A DNA stretch of 44,112 nt from Gammaproteobacteria bacterium (GTDB taxonomy: Bacteria > Pseudomonadota > Gammaproteobacteria > Steroidobacterales > Woeseiaceae). The position numbers and the translations under genes are program-made. Below the pieces are notes generated by a model, which saw only the letters and a list, made by a program, of their open reading frames with translations, was not told where the DNA came from and searched no databases. Numbering within the stretch: position 1 is the stretch's first letter; every line of letters begins with the position of its first letter. Below, piece after piece: positions 8,348 to 16,876 of the stretch. Location: contig JAADHU010000079.1 in NCBI GenBank assembly GCA_013151645.1, positions 1-44,112 on the forward strand, in the 5' to 3' direction.

Positions 8348-9373
8348 GTGATTAGTACAGACGTAGTGATTGTCGGGGCCGGCCCGTGCGGAATTTTCCA
8401 GGTTTTCGAGCTTGGGCTGCTTGGCCTCAAAGCCGAGGTAATCGACACCATTCGTGATGCCGGTGGACAGTGCGCAGAACTGTATCCGGATAAACCGATT
8501 TACGACATACCTGCGGTGCCGGTTTGCACTGGTGAAGAGCTGACGCAGCTTTTGCTGCAGCAAATTGAGCCTTTCGGTTGTGGCATGCACCTTGGTGAGG
8601 AGGTGACCGTGGTGCGACGACAGGAGGACGGGTCGTTTTTCGTCGAAACAAGTGCCGGCAAACAATTCAATGCGAAGGCTGTCGTTATCGCCGCGGGCGT
8701 TGGTTCGTTTCAACCCAGGCCCTTGCGCGCCAAAGGCATTGAAGCGTTGGCGGAGGATGCGATCAACTATCGTGTCAGGAATCCGGCACAGTTTGCCGGA
8801 AAGAGGCTCGCAATTCTTGGAGGTGGCGACTCAGCACTTGATTGGGTCATCGAGCTAGCGGACATTGCGGAGCACATTACGCTCGTGCATCGACGTGACG
8901 AATACCGTGCCATGCAGGTATCGATCGACAAGATGCGGGAACTTGAAGCGGCCGGAAAAGTTAGCACGATCGAGAAAGCAAAAGTCACCGAAGTTTCCGG
9001 GTCAGGTCAACAGATTTCGTCCATCGTCGTGCAGCCGAAGGAAGGCGAAGCCGTAACCGTCGATGTCGAGGCGCTGCTCGTATTCTTCGGTTTGTCGCCA
9101 AAGCTGGGGCCGGTCGCCGAATGGGGTCTCGATATCAATCGCAAAACGATTAACGTCGATACAGAAAAGTTTGAAACGTCAGAGCCGGGTATCTACGCGG
9201 TGGGCGATATTAATTTTTATCCAGGAAAGAAAAAATTAATTCTCTGCGGTTTTCACGAAGCGGCCCTCGCGGCTTTTGCGATCAAGCAACGCATCGAGCC
9301 GGATAAGAAAGTGCATGTTCAATACACAACCACGAGTCCGATAATGCACGAGAGACTCGGTATTGATGACTGA
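8348..9373 (+). CDS. thioredoxin-reductase-like ferredoxin-NADP+ reductase
   Basis: 341-aa FAD flavoprotein of the FNR2 (YumC-like) group. It has an N-terminal FAD motif GAGPCGIFQVFELG, then DAGGQCAELYP, an NADP-binding motif ILGGGDSALDW and the C-terminal FAD segment AVGDINFYPGKKKLILCGFHEAA. The redox CxxC of true thioredoxin reductases is absent, which identifies the ferredoxin-NADP reductase branch. The start is GTG at 8348, with CGGAG about 8 bases upstream. It may supply or drain electrons for ferredoxin-dependent steps; a link to the upstream 2OG oxygenase is possible but not shown. A strong hairpin follows the stop codon. Confidence 0.9.
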   Translation: MISTDVVIVGAGPCGIFQVFELGLLGLKAEVIDTIRDAGGQCAELYPDKPIYDIPAVPVCTGEELTQLLLQQIEPFGCGMHLGEEVTVVRRQEDGSFFVETSAGKQFNAKAVVIAAGVGSFQPRPLRAKGIEALAEDAINYRVRNPAQFAGKRLAILGGGDSALDWVIELADIAEHITLVHRRDEYRAMQVSIDKMRELEAAGKVSTIEKAKVTEVSGSGQQISSIVVQPKEGEAVTVDVEALLVFFGLSPKLGPVAEWGLDINRKTINVDTEKFETSEPGIYAVGDINFYPGKKKLILCGFHEAALAAFAIKQRIEPDKKVHVQYTTTSPIMHERLGIDD

Positions 9374-9374
9374 G

Positions 9375-9416
9375 CCGGATGCCAATGAGTCATTTCAACT
9401 GACTCAATGGCACCGG
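9375..9416 (+). terminator. hairpin between convergent genes, probable transcription terminator
   Basis: The arm at 9375-9392 (CCGGATGCCAATGAGTCA) pairs with 9400-9416 around the 7-base loop TTTCAAC, with one bulge and one mismatch. It is followed by TCTT rather than a long T run. It lies 2 bases after the reductase stop and 25 bases from the stop of the convergent urcA-type gene, so it may serve both. The poor T tail makes the intrinsic mechanism uncertain. Confidence 0.6.
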
Positions 9417-9440
9417 TCTTAAGGCACCTGCCGATTCGGA

Positions 9441-9776
9441 TCAGCCCTCGTGGATTTTCGTCAGTTCGTCGTTATCGATTTTCTTAATCGATGCGGACAG
9501 AGCCTCACGATAGCAGCGATGCATGGCAGTTTTTGCCCCGATCGAGCCGGCGTTCCTGTATGACTTTACGCCGCAGGCCTGTTTCGATGCCCGTTGGAGG
9601 CGGTTATACAACGTCTGTGCACCTGCTTCTTTTTCAAGGTTCAGGTCTGCATAGGATACTCGGACAGAATTACTTTCCAGCGCTTTATCCGTGCCGAGGG
9701 AAGCGGCGGCGGGAGCGCTGATTGCAACAATTGCAGCGGCCGTTATCAGACCTTTTATTACGATTGATTTTTTCAT
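9441..9776 (-). CDS. UrcA family protein
   Basis: 111-aa exported protein. The signal peptide MKKSIVIKGLITAAAIVAIS ends near APAAAS. The mature part carries the UrcA-family pattern VSYADLNLEKEAGAQTLYNR, RASKQACG and a second Cys in AMHRCYREALS, so the two cysteines probably form a disulfide. The start ATG 9776 is supported by GAGGT 8 bases upstream. UrcA-family proteins are periplasmic and widespread in Proteobacteria, but their role is not established. It is monocistronic, convergent with the reductase gene, and sits at the edge of a more AT-rich stretch. Confidence 0.85.
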   Translation of the reverse strand: MKKSIVIKGLITAAAIVAISAPAAASLGTDKALESNSVRVSYADLNLEKEAGAQTLYNRLQRASKQACGVKSYRNAGSIGAKTAMHRCYREALSASIKKIDNDELTKIHEG

Positions 9777-10152
9777 TGTCTACTACCTCAATTGTTAACG
9801 ACACCAGGTTTGACGATTCTTATCTTGAGAGATGCAAGTCCCTCGAAGAGAATTGATCTTTCTAATAGGCAACGAGATCATATTCGCTTACTTGTTTGAT
9901 GCGGGGAATGACAAAATGGTTGCAGACTTGTGTCACCACATACACGAATTGACCAATGTGAGGAAAGCAAACTACCAGCCATTTGTTACATAGATGCGTA
10001 TCGCGTGAAAATGGTTGCCGTCGATAGAGGAGTTATTTCGTTACATGCATGCAAATGGTGGCCGTACAACTGCGGAAGTTGCTCAACCCTGATCGGTGTG
10101 GGAGCTGGTTGTGATGTTGAAGGTCGGGCCCGGAAGAACGTAAGGGCCGACG
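9777..10152. other. 376-base intergenic region, no convincing gene
   Basis: The region is visibly richer in A+T near 9790-9900 than its neighbours and must contain the promoter of the urcA-type gene. The longest + reading (9930-10181) has no ribosome site, no recognisable protein and runs into the next gene antisense, so I do not call it. I see no long hairpin or tandem repeat. Confidence 0.5.
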
Positions 10153-10686
10153 CTATTGGCAAGATTCGCGAAAGACAGTAAATGCAGAACTGAAAGTCGA
10201 TATATCGAAATCGACGAAAACGGATGGTTCTGAATACGGTGCGACTTCGAGTTCGACGGTTGCAGCATTGCTCAGTTGTTGGAGAAGCTTACGGACGTCC
10301 GCACTTGATTTCGACATCGTGACTTTATTCTTAGGACCGACGCCAAGCTTTAACCATAATGGTTTGCCGCCATCGACTCGAAATCCGACTTCAGTGTTAA
10401 AGCTGGCAATGAATCGCCGCCAGTCGATACGAAGACGAATGTTCGGATCGGTCCCCGGGGAACACTGAAACCCCATTACTGGATAAACGGTTTCAGTGCC
10501 GGACTCGGCGGGGATGGAATCGACTGATTGCTGCCGCAACCATGCGATGGTTTCACCGCTGTTGTCATCGACAAAAGATTCCATAGACCAGTATTCACCC
10601 GTGGAATGGCCACTGCCACTGAGAATTATCAGAAGCGCAAAGACGACAGGGGAAATATACAAGCGAGCACTCATGTGTGCCATCAT
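10153..10686 (-). CDS. exported VasI/TagO-like protein (orphan)
   Basis: About 177 aa with a signal sequence (MSARLYISPVVFALLIILSG). The mature part matches the general pattern of type VI secretion accessory protein VasI/TagO: an early WSMESFVDDNSGET stretch, a Cys in FQCSPGTDPNIRLRIDW, a central W (PLWLKLG), and a C-terminal VFVDFDISTFSSAFTVFRESC where the family usually has a TFDL...L..LR..C ending. Two cysteines may pair. No T6SS gene is in the window, so this is an orphan copy or a relative with another role. The start is uncertain: ATG 10686, 10683 or 10674, none with a good ribosome site. An upstream extension to 10779 would bury the signal peptide. Confidence 0.6.
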   Translation of the reverse strand: MMAHMSARLYISPVVFALLIILSGSGHSTGEYWSMESFVDDNSGETIAWLRQQSVDSIPAESGTETVYPVMGFQCSPGTDPNIRLRIDWRRFIASFNTEVGFRVDGGKPLWLKLGVGPKNKVTMSKSSADVRKLLQQLSNAATVELEVAPYSEPSVFVDFDISTFSSAFTVFRESCQ

Positions 10687-10806
10687 ACCGCAAGAACTTG
10701 AGTGCACTGCCAATACAGTGTCTGTCGAAACGCCCTTATTGCGCTGGGTGAGAATGATGACGTTATTGTTTGCATCCAAAGAGCTACATCCACAGGGTAG
10801 ATCGGT

Positions 10807-11691
10807 ATGAGAAAATTCAGTCGTTCAATCGCGAATTTCGTTTTCCTGATAGTGCCGGCTTACGCGGGTGCCGGCGAGGCACTTTTTCAGGACCCCGCTG
10901 ACTTTGAGGCGGAGTGGCCACCTTTGATGGAAGAGGTGTCGATCCCATCGCATGGAGAGTTACTTACCGGAACGTTTTACACCGCGGCCGGGGAGGGGCC
11001 TCATCCGACTATCGTCATGTTGCATGCGTTTCCCGGGTACGAAAAGAATCTGGACCTTGCACAATCGTTGCGACGAGTTGGATACAACGTTCTGTATTTC
11101 GACTACCGCGGAATCTGGGGCGGCCCGGCGGAATTTTCGGTCGCTGGCGGTTACGAAGATGCGGCAAGCGCGATCAAGTTCGTAGTGGATAGCAAGAACG
11201 CGGGCAATTTACGCATTGATCGCAATAGAATTATCTTACTCGGCCACAGCTACGGTGCGGTAGCGGCCCTGGATGTTGGCGCCACCCATCCGGACGTGAC
11301 CTGTGTTATTTCTCTCGCACCGGAGGATATGACCCTGATGGTCGGTTCGGAGGAGGAGCAACAGGGATTGGCGCGATACACGGACAATCTGCGCGTGGTG
11401 TCCGGTTACCCGGGACAGACGCTCATTGAGGATTTGTTGGCACATAAAGAGGAATGGGCGATGACAACGACGGTAAGGTCGATAGGCGACAAGCCTTACC
11501 TGATCATCGGCGGTGCGCTGGATAGCAACTTTGACGCCACTGAGGTATCCCGTGTCGTCGCCGCAGGTGAGGAGGCTGGCGCGTCCGCAATTACATCAAA
11601 CGTCATCGAAAATGCCGATCACAGTTTTTCGGCGAAGCGCGTTGAACTGACCGTCGCGGTAGCGACCTGGCTTGAACGCGGCTGTCACTGA
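10807..11691 (+). CDS. exported alpha/beta hydrolase
   Basis: 294-aa alpha/beta-hydrolase-fold enzyme with an N-terminal signal peptide (about 22 residues, IVPAYAGAGEA). Motifs: the oxyanion-side MLHAFPGYEKN, FDYRGIWGG, nucleophile elbow LLGHSYGAVAA (GHSYG, Ser nucleophile), acid-loop IIGGALDSNFD and catalytic His in NADHSF. All three catalytic residues are present. The start is ATG 10807, with AGGG about 9 bases upstream. It is divergent from the VasI-like gene and convergent with the arginase-like gene 77 bases away. Esterase or dienelactone-hydrolase-like activity is plausible; the substrate is unknown. Confidence 0.85.
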   Translation: MRKFSRSIANFVFLIVPAYAGAGEALFQDPADFEAEWPPLMEEVSIPSHGELLTGTFYTAAGEGPHPTIVMLHAFPGYEKNLDLAQSLRRVGYNVLYFDYRGIWGGPAEFSVAGGYEDAASAIKFVVDSKNAGNLRIDRNRIILLGHSYGAVAALDVGATHPDVTCVISLAPEDMTLMVGSEEEQQGLARYTDNLRVVSGYPGQTLIEDLLAHKEEWAMTTTVRSIGDKPYLIIGGALDSNFDATEVSRVVAAGEEAGASAITSNVIENADHSFSAKRVELTVAVATWLERGCH

Positions 11692-11768
11692 CCGGGTAAG
11701 CGTGGGGCCTGAATCTGCGACTACTTCGGGAACTCGCCCAAGACCATGCACCGCCGGCATACCATCTG

Positions 11769-12731
11769 TTAGCGAGCCTTCACCCCGTTGATCGCACCCT
11801 CGATCAGATTCAATGCGGCCTGTCTGCTGCTGTTGTTTGCGTCCAGCGGTCCGGCTGGTGTTGATGCAATTCCCAATGCCACCGTTTTCGGATTTCGAAA
11901 TATTAGCGTCATTGCTTCGGCGAGGTCGGCGCTGGTCGGCCCGTCCGGAACCGTGAGCGGGTGGCCGCCAACTTCAGCGGGATCGAGTACGTCCATGTCG
12001 ATGTGCACATAGATTACATCCACTCGTGCGGACAGGTTATTCATCTCTTCGACGAATTTGGCAGACAGTTCACGAATGTCCCGTACCGAAAACTGCTGAG
12101 CTTTGTGTTCCCGAAAGCGATCGGCTTCCAGCGGGTCCAGGTCCCGGACTCCGCCCCATACGATGTGATTCATGGGCAACGGTTCGTTCAGTCCCGCCGT
12201 CTGGCGCAGGTTGTGCAGAGCATGGCCGGCTGCGACGGCAACCGGCATGCCGCCCAGCATGCCTGACAGTGTCGTCTCGGGAACATTAAAGTCGCCGTGC
12301 GCATCGATGAATACCAGGCCAACCCGGCGGGCATTGCCATCGGCGTCGTATTTGAGGCCTGCGAGCATGCCGAGCAAGTCATTGCAATTAGCTTCGAGGC
12401 CGACCGTTAGCAGGTTGTCCTGCAATCCTTCACGCACGACTTCGGCGAAATTTGAATTGGCGAGCGCCATGCGGTTCCAAGACCCGTACTGTTTTTCCTG
12501 TTCGTCGCTCAAGCGAATATCCTGAATAGGTCGGATGAGTTCACCGCCCCATTCACGAATCAGGCGCTCGAGTCCGGCCGCATGGATGTAGTCGGGATTA
12601 ATCGACAGTTCGGCGACGTTGCGGGCACCGCTGTAAGGGTTCTTGATAACGTCGACTTTGACGATGCCAGCCGCAGTCGCGGTCATCTGCAGTGCAATGT
12701 ACAGTGCGATAATTCGGCTTAGCTGACGCAC
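11769..12731 (-). CDS. exported arginase/agmatinase-fold protein with altered metal site
   Basis: Ureohydrolase-fold protein, about 320 aa, with a hydrophobic N terminus (IIALYIALQMTATAAG) suggesting export, which is unusual for cytosolic arginases. The second and third metal motifs are intact: DAHGDFN (D152, H154, D156 counting from the ATG at 12758) and HIDMDVLDP (D254, D256). The first motif, normally GGDH/GGxH, reads LEANCND, with Cys125 where the Mn-binding His is expected. Some arginase-family branches share a Cys here, so this may be a subfamily trait rather than decay. I chose GTG 12731 because GGAG lies 6 bases upstream; ATG 12758 lacks one. It is 73 bases after the AbgB-like gene on the same strand. 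Confidence 0.75.
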   Translation of the reverse strand: MRQLSRIIALYIALQMTATAAGIVKVDVIKNPYSGARNVAELSINPDYIHAAGLERLIREWGGELIRPIQDIRLSDEQEKQYGSWNRMALANSNFAEVVREGLQDNLLTVGLEANCNDLLGMLAGLKYDADGNARRVGLVFIDAHGDFNVPETTLSGMLGGMPVAVAAGHALHNLRQTAGLNEPLPMNHIVWGGVRDLDPLEADRFREHKAQQFSVRDIRELSAKFVEEMNNLSARVDVIYVHIDMDVLDPAEVGGHPLTVPDGPTSADLAEAMTLIFRNPKTVALGIASTPAGPLDANNSSRQAALNLIEGAINGVKAR

Positions 12732-12831
12732 GTTCGTCTCCGCTGGGAAAACATTCATGGCGAGCAGCGGATATTAGCACGCGGGTTGTTCGGACACTCC
12801 GCGCAACGAGTACGATTGTTTCGCGCTACGA

Positions 12832-14505
12832 TCATGGCGAATCCGCTGCCGCCCCTTCGGTACCGGGTCTTTCTATTTGCGGATAAACGATACCGAGTTG
12901 CTCGAGGTAGGTATCGTATTTCGAGGGGTCGTAATAGAGCTCCGCAAGTTGTTCTTTATACTGTGCCATGATGCCTGCGTTTTTCTCGATCGCCGGATCG
13001 TCGTCTGCGCCGACGAAGGACACGTATTGAGTATCTAAAGTTTGTTCCTCGCGAAAGTAGCGCCATGCATCCTCAACCAGCGCCGGGTCGGTGAGTAAAT
13101 CCAGCATCGTCGCCGCAATCACTTTCGCGCCGGCAGTGGCGCCCTTGTGGGCGATCGGTGTTGCCATCGCCATGGCGCTCGACCAGTGATGAAATTGTAG
13201 TCCATCGACGTTGGATGGAAATCGCAGCGTCACTGTTGGTGTGTTCCAGGAGACATCGCCGATATCGTCAGAGCCGCCGGATACCGGTTCTTCGGTGGTT
13301 TCTTCAATGTCCTCCAGTTGTGTCGCCAGGCCGGTGATTTCTTCCGCTCCCATCAACTTCTGCAGCGCTCGGGCGAATGTTTGGTCGTCCTCCGTCCACT
13401 CGGGCAGGCCAATAGCCTTGATATTTTCGTCCATGGCCAGAGCGACCGGTTTGTTGAAATGGCGCGGGTACGCGGCACCGACAATACGTCGAGAGACGGT
13501 GGTATCGGTCATCATTGCGGCGCCCTCGGCGATGCGCTGTAGTGTGGCGAAATTTTCGCGAATCTTTTCCGCGGTGATTTCACGGATGAAATACCAGACG
13601 GTGGCTTTCGATGGCACCACGTTGGGTTGGTCGCCGCCATCGACAATGACGTAGTGTGAGCGTTGTAACGGGTGCAGATGTTCGCGACGGAAATTCCAGC
13701 CAACGTTCATTAGCTCAACCGCGTCGAGCGCACTGCGACCTTTCCACGGATCGCCTGCACCGTGCGCGGCTACGCCATCGAAACTGTATTCGACCGATAC
13801 GAGTCCGGTTCCCTTGGGGCGACCCCAGCCGGTCCTCATGTTGTCGGATACATGGGTAAACAGAACTGCATCGACCTCGTTATAGCGGCCGTCACGCGCG
13901 AACCATGCTTTGGTGGCGACAAGTTCTTCCGCAATGCCGGGCCACAGGATGATGGTTCCCGGCAGTCCGTCCCGTTGCATGATTTCTTTTACCGCCAGTG
14001 CGGCGGTGATGTTCACGGCCTGACCGGAATTGTGACCTTCGCCGTGACCTGGTGCGCCTTCAATGATTGGCTGGCGATATGCAATACCGGGCATTTGTGA
14101 CGATTTCGGAATGCCGTCGACATCCGAGCCCAGCGCAATCACCGGCTTGCCGCTGCCCCAGCTAGCCCACCAGGCGCTGGGAATACCGGATACGCCTCGT
14201 TCAACCGTGAAGCCGTTCTCCTCAAGGATGCTTGTCAGGTAACGTTGTGTCTCGAATTCCTGAAAGCCCAGCTCGGAGAACGAAAACAGGCTGTCGACTA
14301 TTTCCTGGGTAAGTTTGTGCATGCTGTCGATTTTTTCGGCCGCCTCGGCTTTGAGACCGGTCAACGGGGGCGTGGTGGATTCGGTGGCTACAGGCATTGC
14401 TTCAACAGCAGGATCGCTGACGTCTTGCGCTGCTTGGTCAGGCGATTCGGCGGAGCAAGCAACAACCACCAGAGCGATCAACACAAGTGCGTACGTATTC
14501 TTCAT
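12832..14505 (-). CDS. AbgB-like M20 family amidohydrolase lipoprotein
   Basis: 557-aa M20-clan metallo-hydrolase resembling aminobenzoyl-glutamate utilisation protein B. The signal MKNTYALVLIALVVVAC ends in a lipobox (Cys17), so it is predicted to be a periplasmic lipoprotein. Family features: GSDVDGIPKSSQMPG, the His-rich GHGEGHNSG metal region, GIAEELVATKAWF (catalytic/metal Glu), the dimerisation-domain YSFDGVAAHGAGDPWKGRSA, and PTVTLRFP. ATG 14505 is decided by GGGGAG 6 bases upstream; a longer frame to 14595 has no support. Likely role: hydrolysis of N-acyl amino acids or peptides outside the cytoplasm. It is divergent from the M28 gene, with a 199-base shared upstream region. Confidence 0.87.
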   Translation of the reverse strand: MKNTYALVLIALVVVACSAESPDQAAQDVSDPAVEAMPVATESTTPPLTGLKAEAAEKIDSMHKLTQEIVDSLFSFSELGFQEFETQRYLTSILEENGFTVERGVSGIPSAWWASWGSGKPVIALGSDVDGIPKSSQMPGIAYRQPIIEGAPGHGEGHNSGQAVNITAALAVKEIMQRDGLPGTIILWPGIAEELVATKAWFARDGRYNEVDAVLFTHVSDNMRTGWGRPKGTGLVSVEYSFDGVAAHGAGDPWKGRSALDAVELMNVGWNFRREHLHPLQRSHYVIVDGGDQPNVVPSKATVWYFIREITAEKIRENFATLQRIAEGAAMMTDTTVSRRIVGAAYPRHFNKPVALAMDENIKAIGLPEWTEDDQTFARALQKLMGAEEITGLATQLEDIEETTEEPVSGGSDDIGDVSWNTPTVTLRFPSNVDGLQFHHWSSAMAMATPIAHKGATAGAKVIAATMLDLLTDPALVEDAWRYFREEQTLDTQYVSFVGADDDPAIEKNAGIMAQYKEQLAELYYDPSKYDTYLEQLGIVYPQIERPGTEGAAADSP

Positions 14506-14704
14506 CGGAACTCCCCAGGTATCAGCCGACAGGACATCAGGATAGTACCCCAGCCAACAGGTGCATCGAGTAGCAATCGGACGATTGCACGGCAATTGCC
14601 CGCAGCAGGCGTTGCGAATGGCGAACCACTTGAGTAATTAGTCGTGTTGATGCGGCCGGTAAGGAACTAGACTAGACTTCGCCAAGGCGTCAGGGGAGAT
14701 GAAT

Positions 14705-16744
14705 GTGCTAACGAGGCTTGTTCTGCTAACGGGTTTCGCCCTGCTATCGTCGGTGACCAGCGCCGACCTCAGGACACTGATGCCTGAGGACGTGTTGCAT
14801 CAGATCGCGGAAGAAACGTCGGGTGAAGCGGCGAAGCGCAATCTCGATACACTGACGCTGAATCACCGCATGCGTGGCAGCGATCAATTCGATCGTGCAA
14901 GCACGCATATTGTGCAGCAACTGCGACAATACGGACTCGACGAGGTAGCCGTCCTGGAGTACGTGGCCGATGGCGAGACGATGTTCGGTACGCAGAAGTC
15001 CCGCAAGGTTTGGGACGTTCGTTTCGCTGAACTGTGGGAGCTGGTTGAGGTAGATGGTACATTCGTGCGCCAGCGGCGGCTGGCAAACTGGGATGCGGTG
15101 CCGTTGTCGCTCGCGCAGGATAGTCTTTCCGGCGAGGTAACGACGACGCTGGTCGATATCGGCGCCGGTACCGCGGACAGCGACTACGACGGCAAGGACA
15201 TTCGCGGGCGCCTGGTTTTGACGTCGAGTCAGCCTGGCCGTGTTGTCGAGCGAGCGGTGGGCGAGCTTGGGGCGGCGGGCATTATTTCCTATGCGCCCAA
15301 TCAACGTTCGGCCTGGTGGAAAGAAGACGATCGGCTGGTGCGCTGGGGCCATCTGAGCAGTTTTCCGAAAACTGAATCGTTCGGTTTCATGATTTCCCTT
15401 GGCGAGGCGCGGAAGTTCCAGGCGCGCCTGGCGGCAGGGGAAATCATCAATTTGCATGCGAAAGTCGATGCCAGTCACGAGGTTGGTCAGTATCGATTCG
15501 CGCAGGCAGCGATTCTCGGTGCCGATGCGCAAGTCGGTCGCGAGGAAATTATCCTGACCTGTCACCTGGATCATCCGCGGCCGGGCGCAAACGACAATGC
15601 GTCAGGTTGTGTGTCCATTCTGGAAACCGCACGTACATTGAGCAAGCTGATCGGGGACGGAGTGCTGCCCCGTCCGGCGCGCACGATTCGTTTCCTGTGG
15701 CCGGCGGAGATTGAAGGCAGCATTATTTACCTCACGCAGCGTAAGGACACCGCGCTGCTCAAGGCCAACATTCACATGGACATGGTGGGCGGCGGTCCGC
15801 AGACGAAATCGGTTTTTCGCATTTCCGGTGGACCGATCAGCGTGCCCACCTTTATCGCCGACGTTGGCTTTGAGATTGGCCATTTCGTGAACGAGCAAAC
15901 GGAACGATTTGCGAGTGGCGACGATGTACGTTTTCCGCTGAACGCGCCCGAGGGTGGCAAGGAGCCTTTGCTCGCGTTAATGGAAGGCATTGATATGGGC
16001 AGTGACCACGATGTCTTTCGTGAGGGATCCTGGCGAATACCGGGGCTGTACTTGCACGACTGGCCGGACCGGTACATCCACACGAATTTCGACTCGGCCG
16101 CCATGATTGATCCTACCAAGCTAAAGCGAGCGGCTTTCATTGGTGCTGTTTCGGCACTTTATCTGGCAAACTTCTCGGCACGGGATGTACCGGCGTTGCT
16201 GCAACTTCTCAGACGCAACGCGCTCGCTCGCAGTGGCACGTTGCTCGAACGCATTGAGCCGCTGGACGCGTACGACGCGGCGGCTGTGTCCCGCATTCTG
16301 TTCGCCGTCGAACGACGCAAGATCCACAGCATCGAAGCTTTCGCCGAACTGCCCGCAACGTCGCATGATGTGGCGGTCAGATTTATCGCGGAGCTTGAGG
16401 CGCTGATCGCGACACCGGAGGGAGGCGATGCAGGTGGCGGGGATACCACTGTGTACTCCCGTAACGACAACGTACAGGGCACGATGAGCGCATTTGGCTA
16501 TTCCTACATGCGCGACAAGTACGGTGACGAGTCTTATGCCCGATTGCGCCTGCCTGAATATTCCGGCAGCCACGGAAGTGCCGGGGAATACCTCTACGAA
16601 GCGCTCAACCTGGTTAATGGCAAGCGTACGGTGAGTGAGATTCGCGATTGGCTGACAGCAGAACTGGGTCCGGTTCCGCTGGATTTGGTTAGTGAATATC
16701 TACGTGCGCTGGAGCAAATTGACGTCATACAGGTTCTGCAGTGA
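14705..16744 (+). CDS. exported M28-type peptidase with C-terminal winged-helix-like domain
   Basis: About 679 aa. A signal peptide (LTRLVLLTGFALLSSVTSA) is followed by a region with a PA-like insertion (GRLVLTSSQPGRVVE) and an M28 zinc-peptidase core: TCHLDHPRPGANDNASG (HxD and bridging Asp), WPAEIEGS (Glu pair, written E-I-E), HMDMVGG and GSDHDVFREG (last His). The last 60 residues (NLVNGKRTVSEIRDWLTAEL, then a helix) look like a PqqD/winged-helix module as seen at the end of DUF4910-type aminopeptidases. AGGGGAG touches ATG 14699 with no spacing but is 6 bases from GTG 14705, so I place the start at 14705. Predicted exported aminopeptidase. Confidence 0.82.
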   Translation: MLTRLVLLTGFALLSSVTSADLRTLMPEDVLHQIAEETSGEAAKRNLDTLTLNHRMRGSDQFDRASTHIVQQLRQYGLDEVAVLEYVADGETMFGTQKSRKVWDVRFAELWELVEVDGTFVRQRRLANWDAVPLSLAQDSLSGEVTTTLVDIGAGTADSDYDGKDIRGRLVLTSSQPGRVVERAVGELGAAGIISYAPNQRSAWWKEDDRLVRWGHLSSFPKTESFGFMISLGEARKFQARLAAGEIINLHAKVDASHEVGQYRFAQAAILGADAQVGREEIILTCHLDHPRPGANDNASGCVSILETARTLSKLIGDGVLPRPARTIRFLWPAEIEGSIIYLTQRKDTALLKANIHMDMVGGGPQTKSVFRISGGPISVPTFIADVGFEIGHFVNEQTERFASGDDVRFPLNAPEGGKEPLLALMEGIDMGSDHDVFREGSWRIPGLYLHDWPDRYIHTNFDSAAMIDPTKLKRAAFIGAVSALYLANFSARDVPALLQLLRRNALARSGTLLERIEPLDAYDAAAVSRILFAVERRKIHSIEAFAELPATSHDVAVRFIAELEALIATPEGGDAGGGDTTVYSRNDNVQGTMSAFGYSYMRDKYGDESYARLRLPEYSGSHGSAGEYLYEALNLVNGKRTVSEIRDWLTAELGPVPLDLVSEYLRALEQIDVIQVLQ

Positions 16745-16797
16745 GCCAGGAAATACCCGTGGCAAGCCGCCGAAAGAATGAATGCAGAGGCATCTTT

Positions 16798-16845
16798 CAC
16801 GCGCGACCCTTTTGATCGGGTCGCGCGTCAGGACACGCTCCTGCA
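16798..16845. repeat. REP-like palindrome, copy 2 (diverged)
   Basis: CACGCGCGACCC (16798-16809) pairs with GGGTCGCGCGTC (16818-16829) in a hairpin with an 8-base loop. The right part, 16818-16845, aligns with the right arm of the 33598-33661 element with about four differences, so it belongs to the same repeat family. It sits between the M28 stop and the NHL gene start and could also limit read-through. Confidence 0.6.
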
Positions 16846-16876
16846 AGAGTACTCACAGTAACGGGAGGGAGACATC

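Noticed and set aside
9930-10181. An 83-aa open frame on the + strand
   Set aside because: No ribosome site, no recognisable protein pattern, and it runs antisense into the VasI-like gene.
14744-15574. A 276-aa open frame on the minus strand
   Set aside because: Antisense to the M28 peptidase with no domain or start signal.
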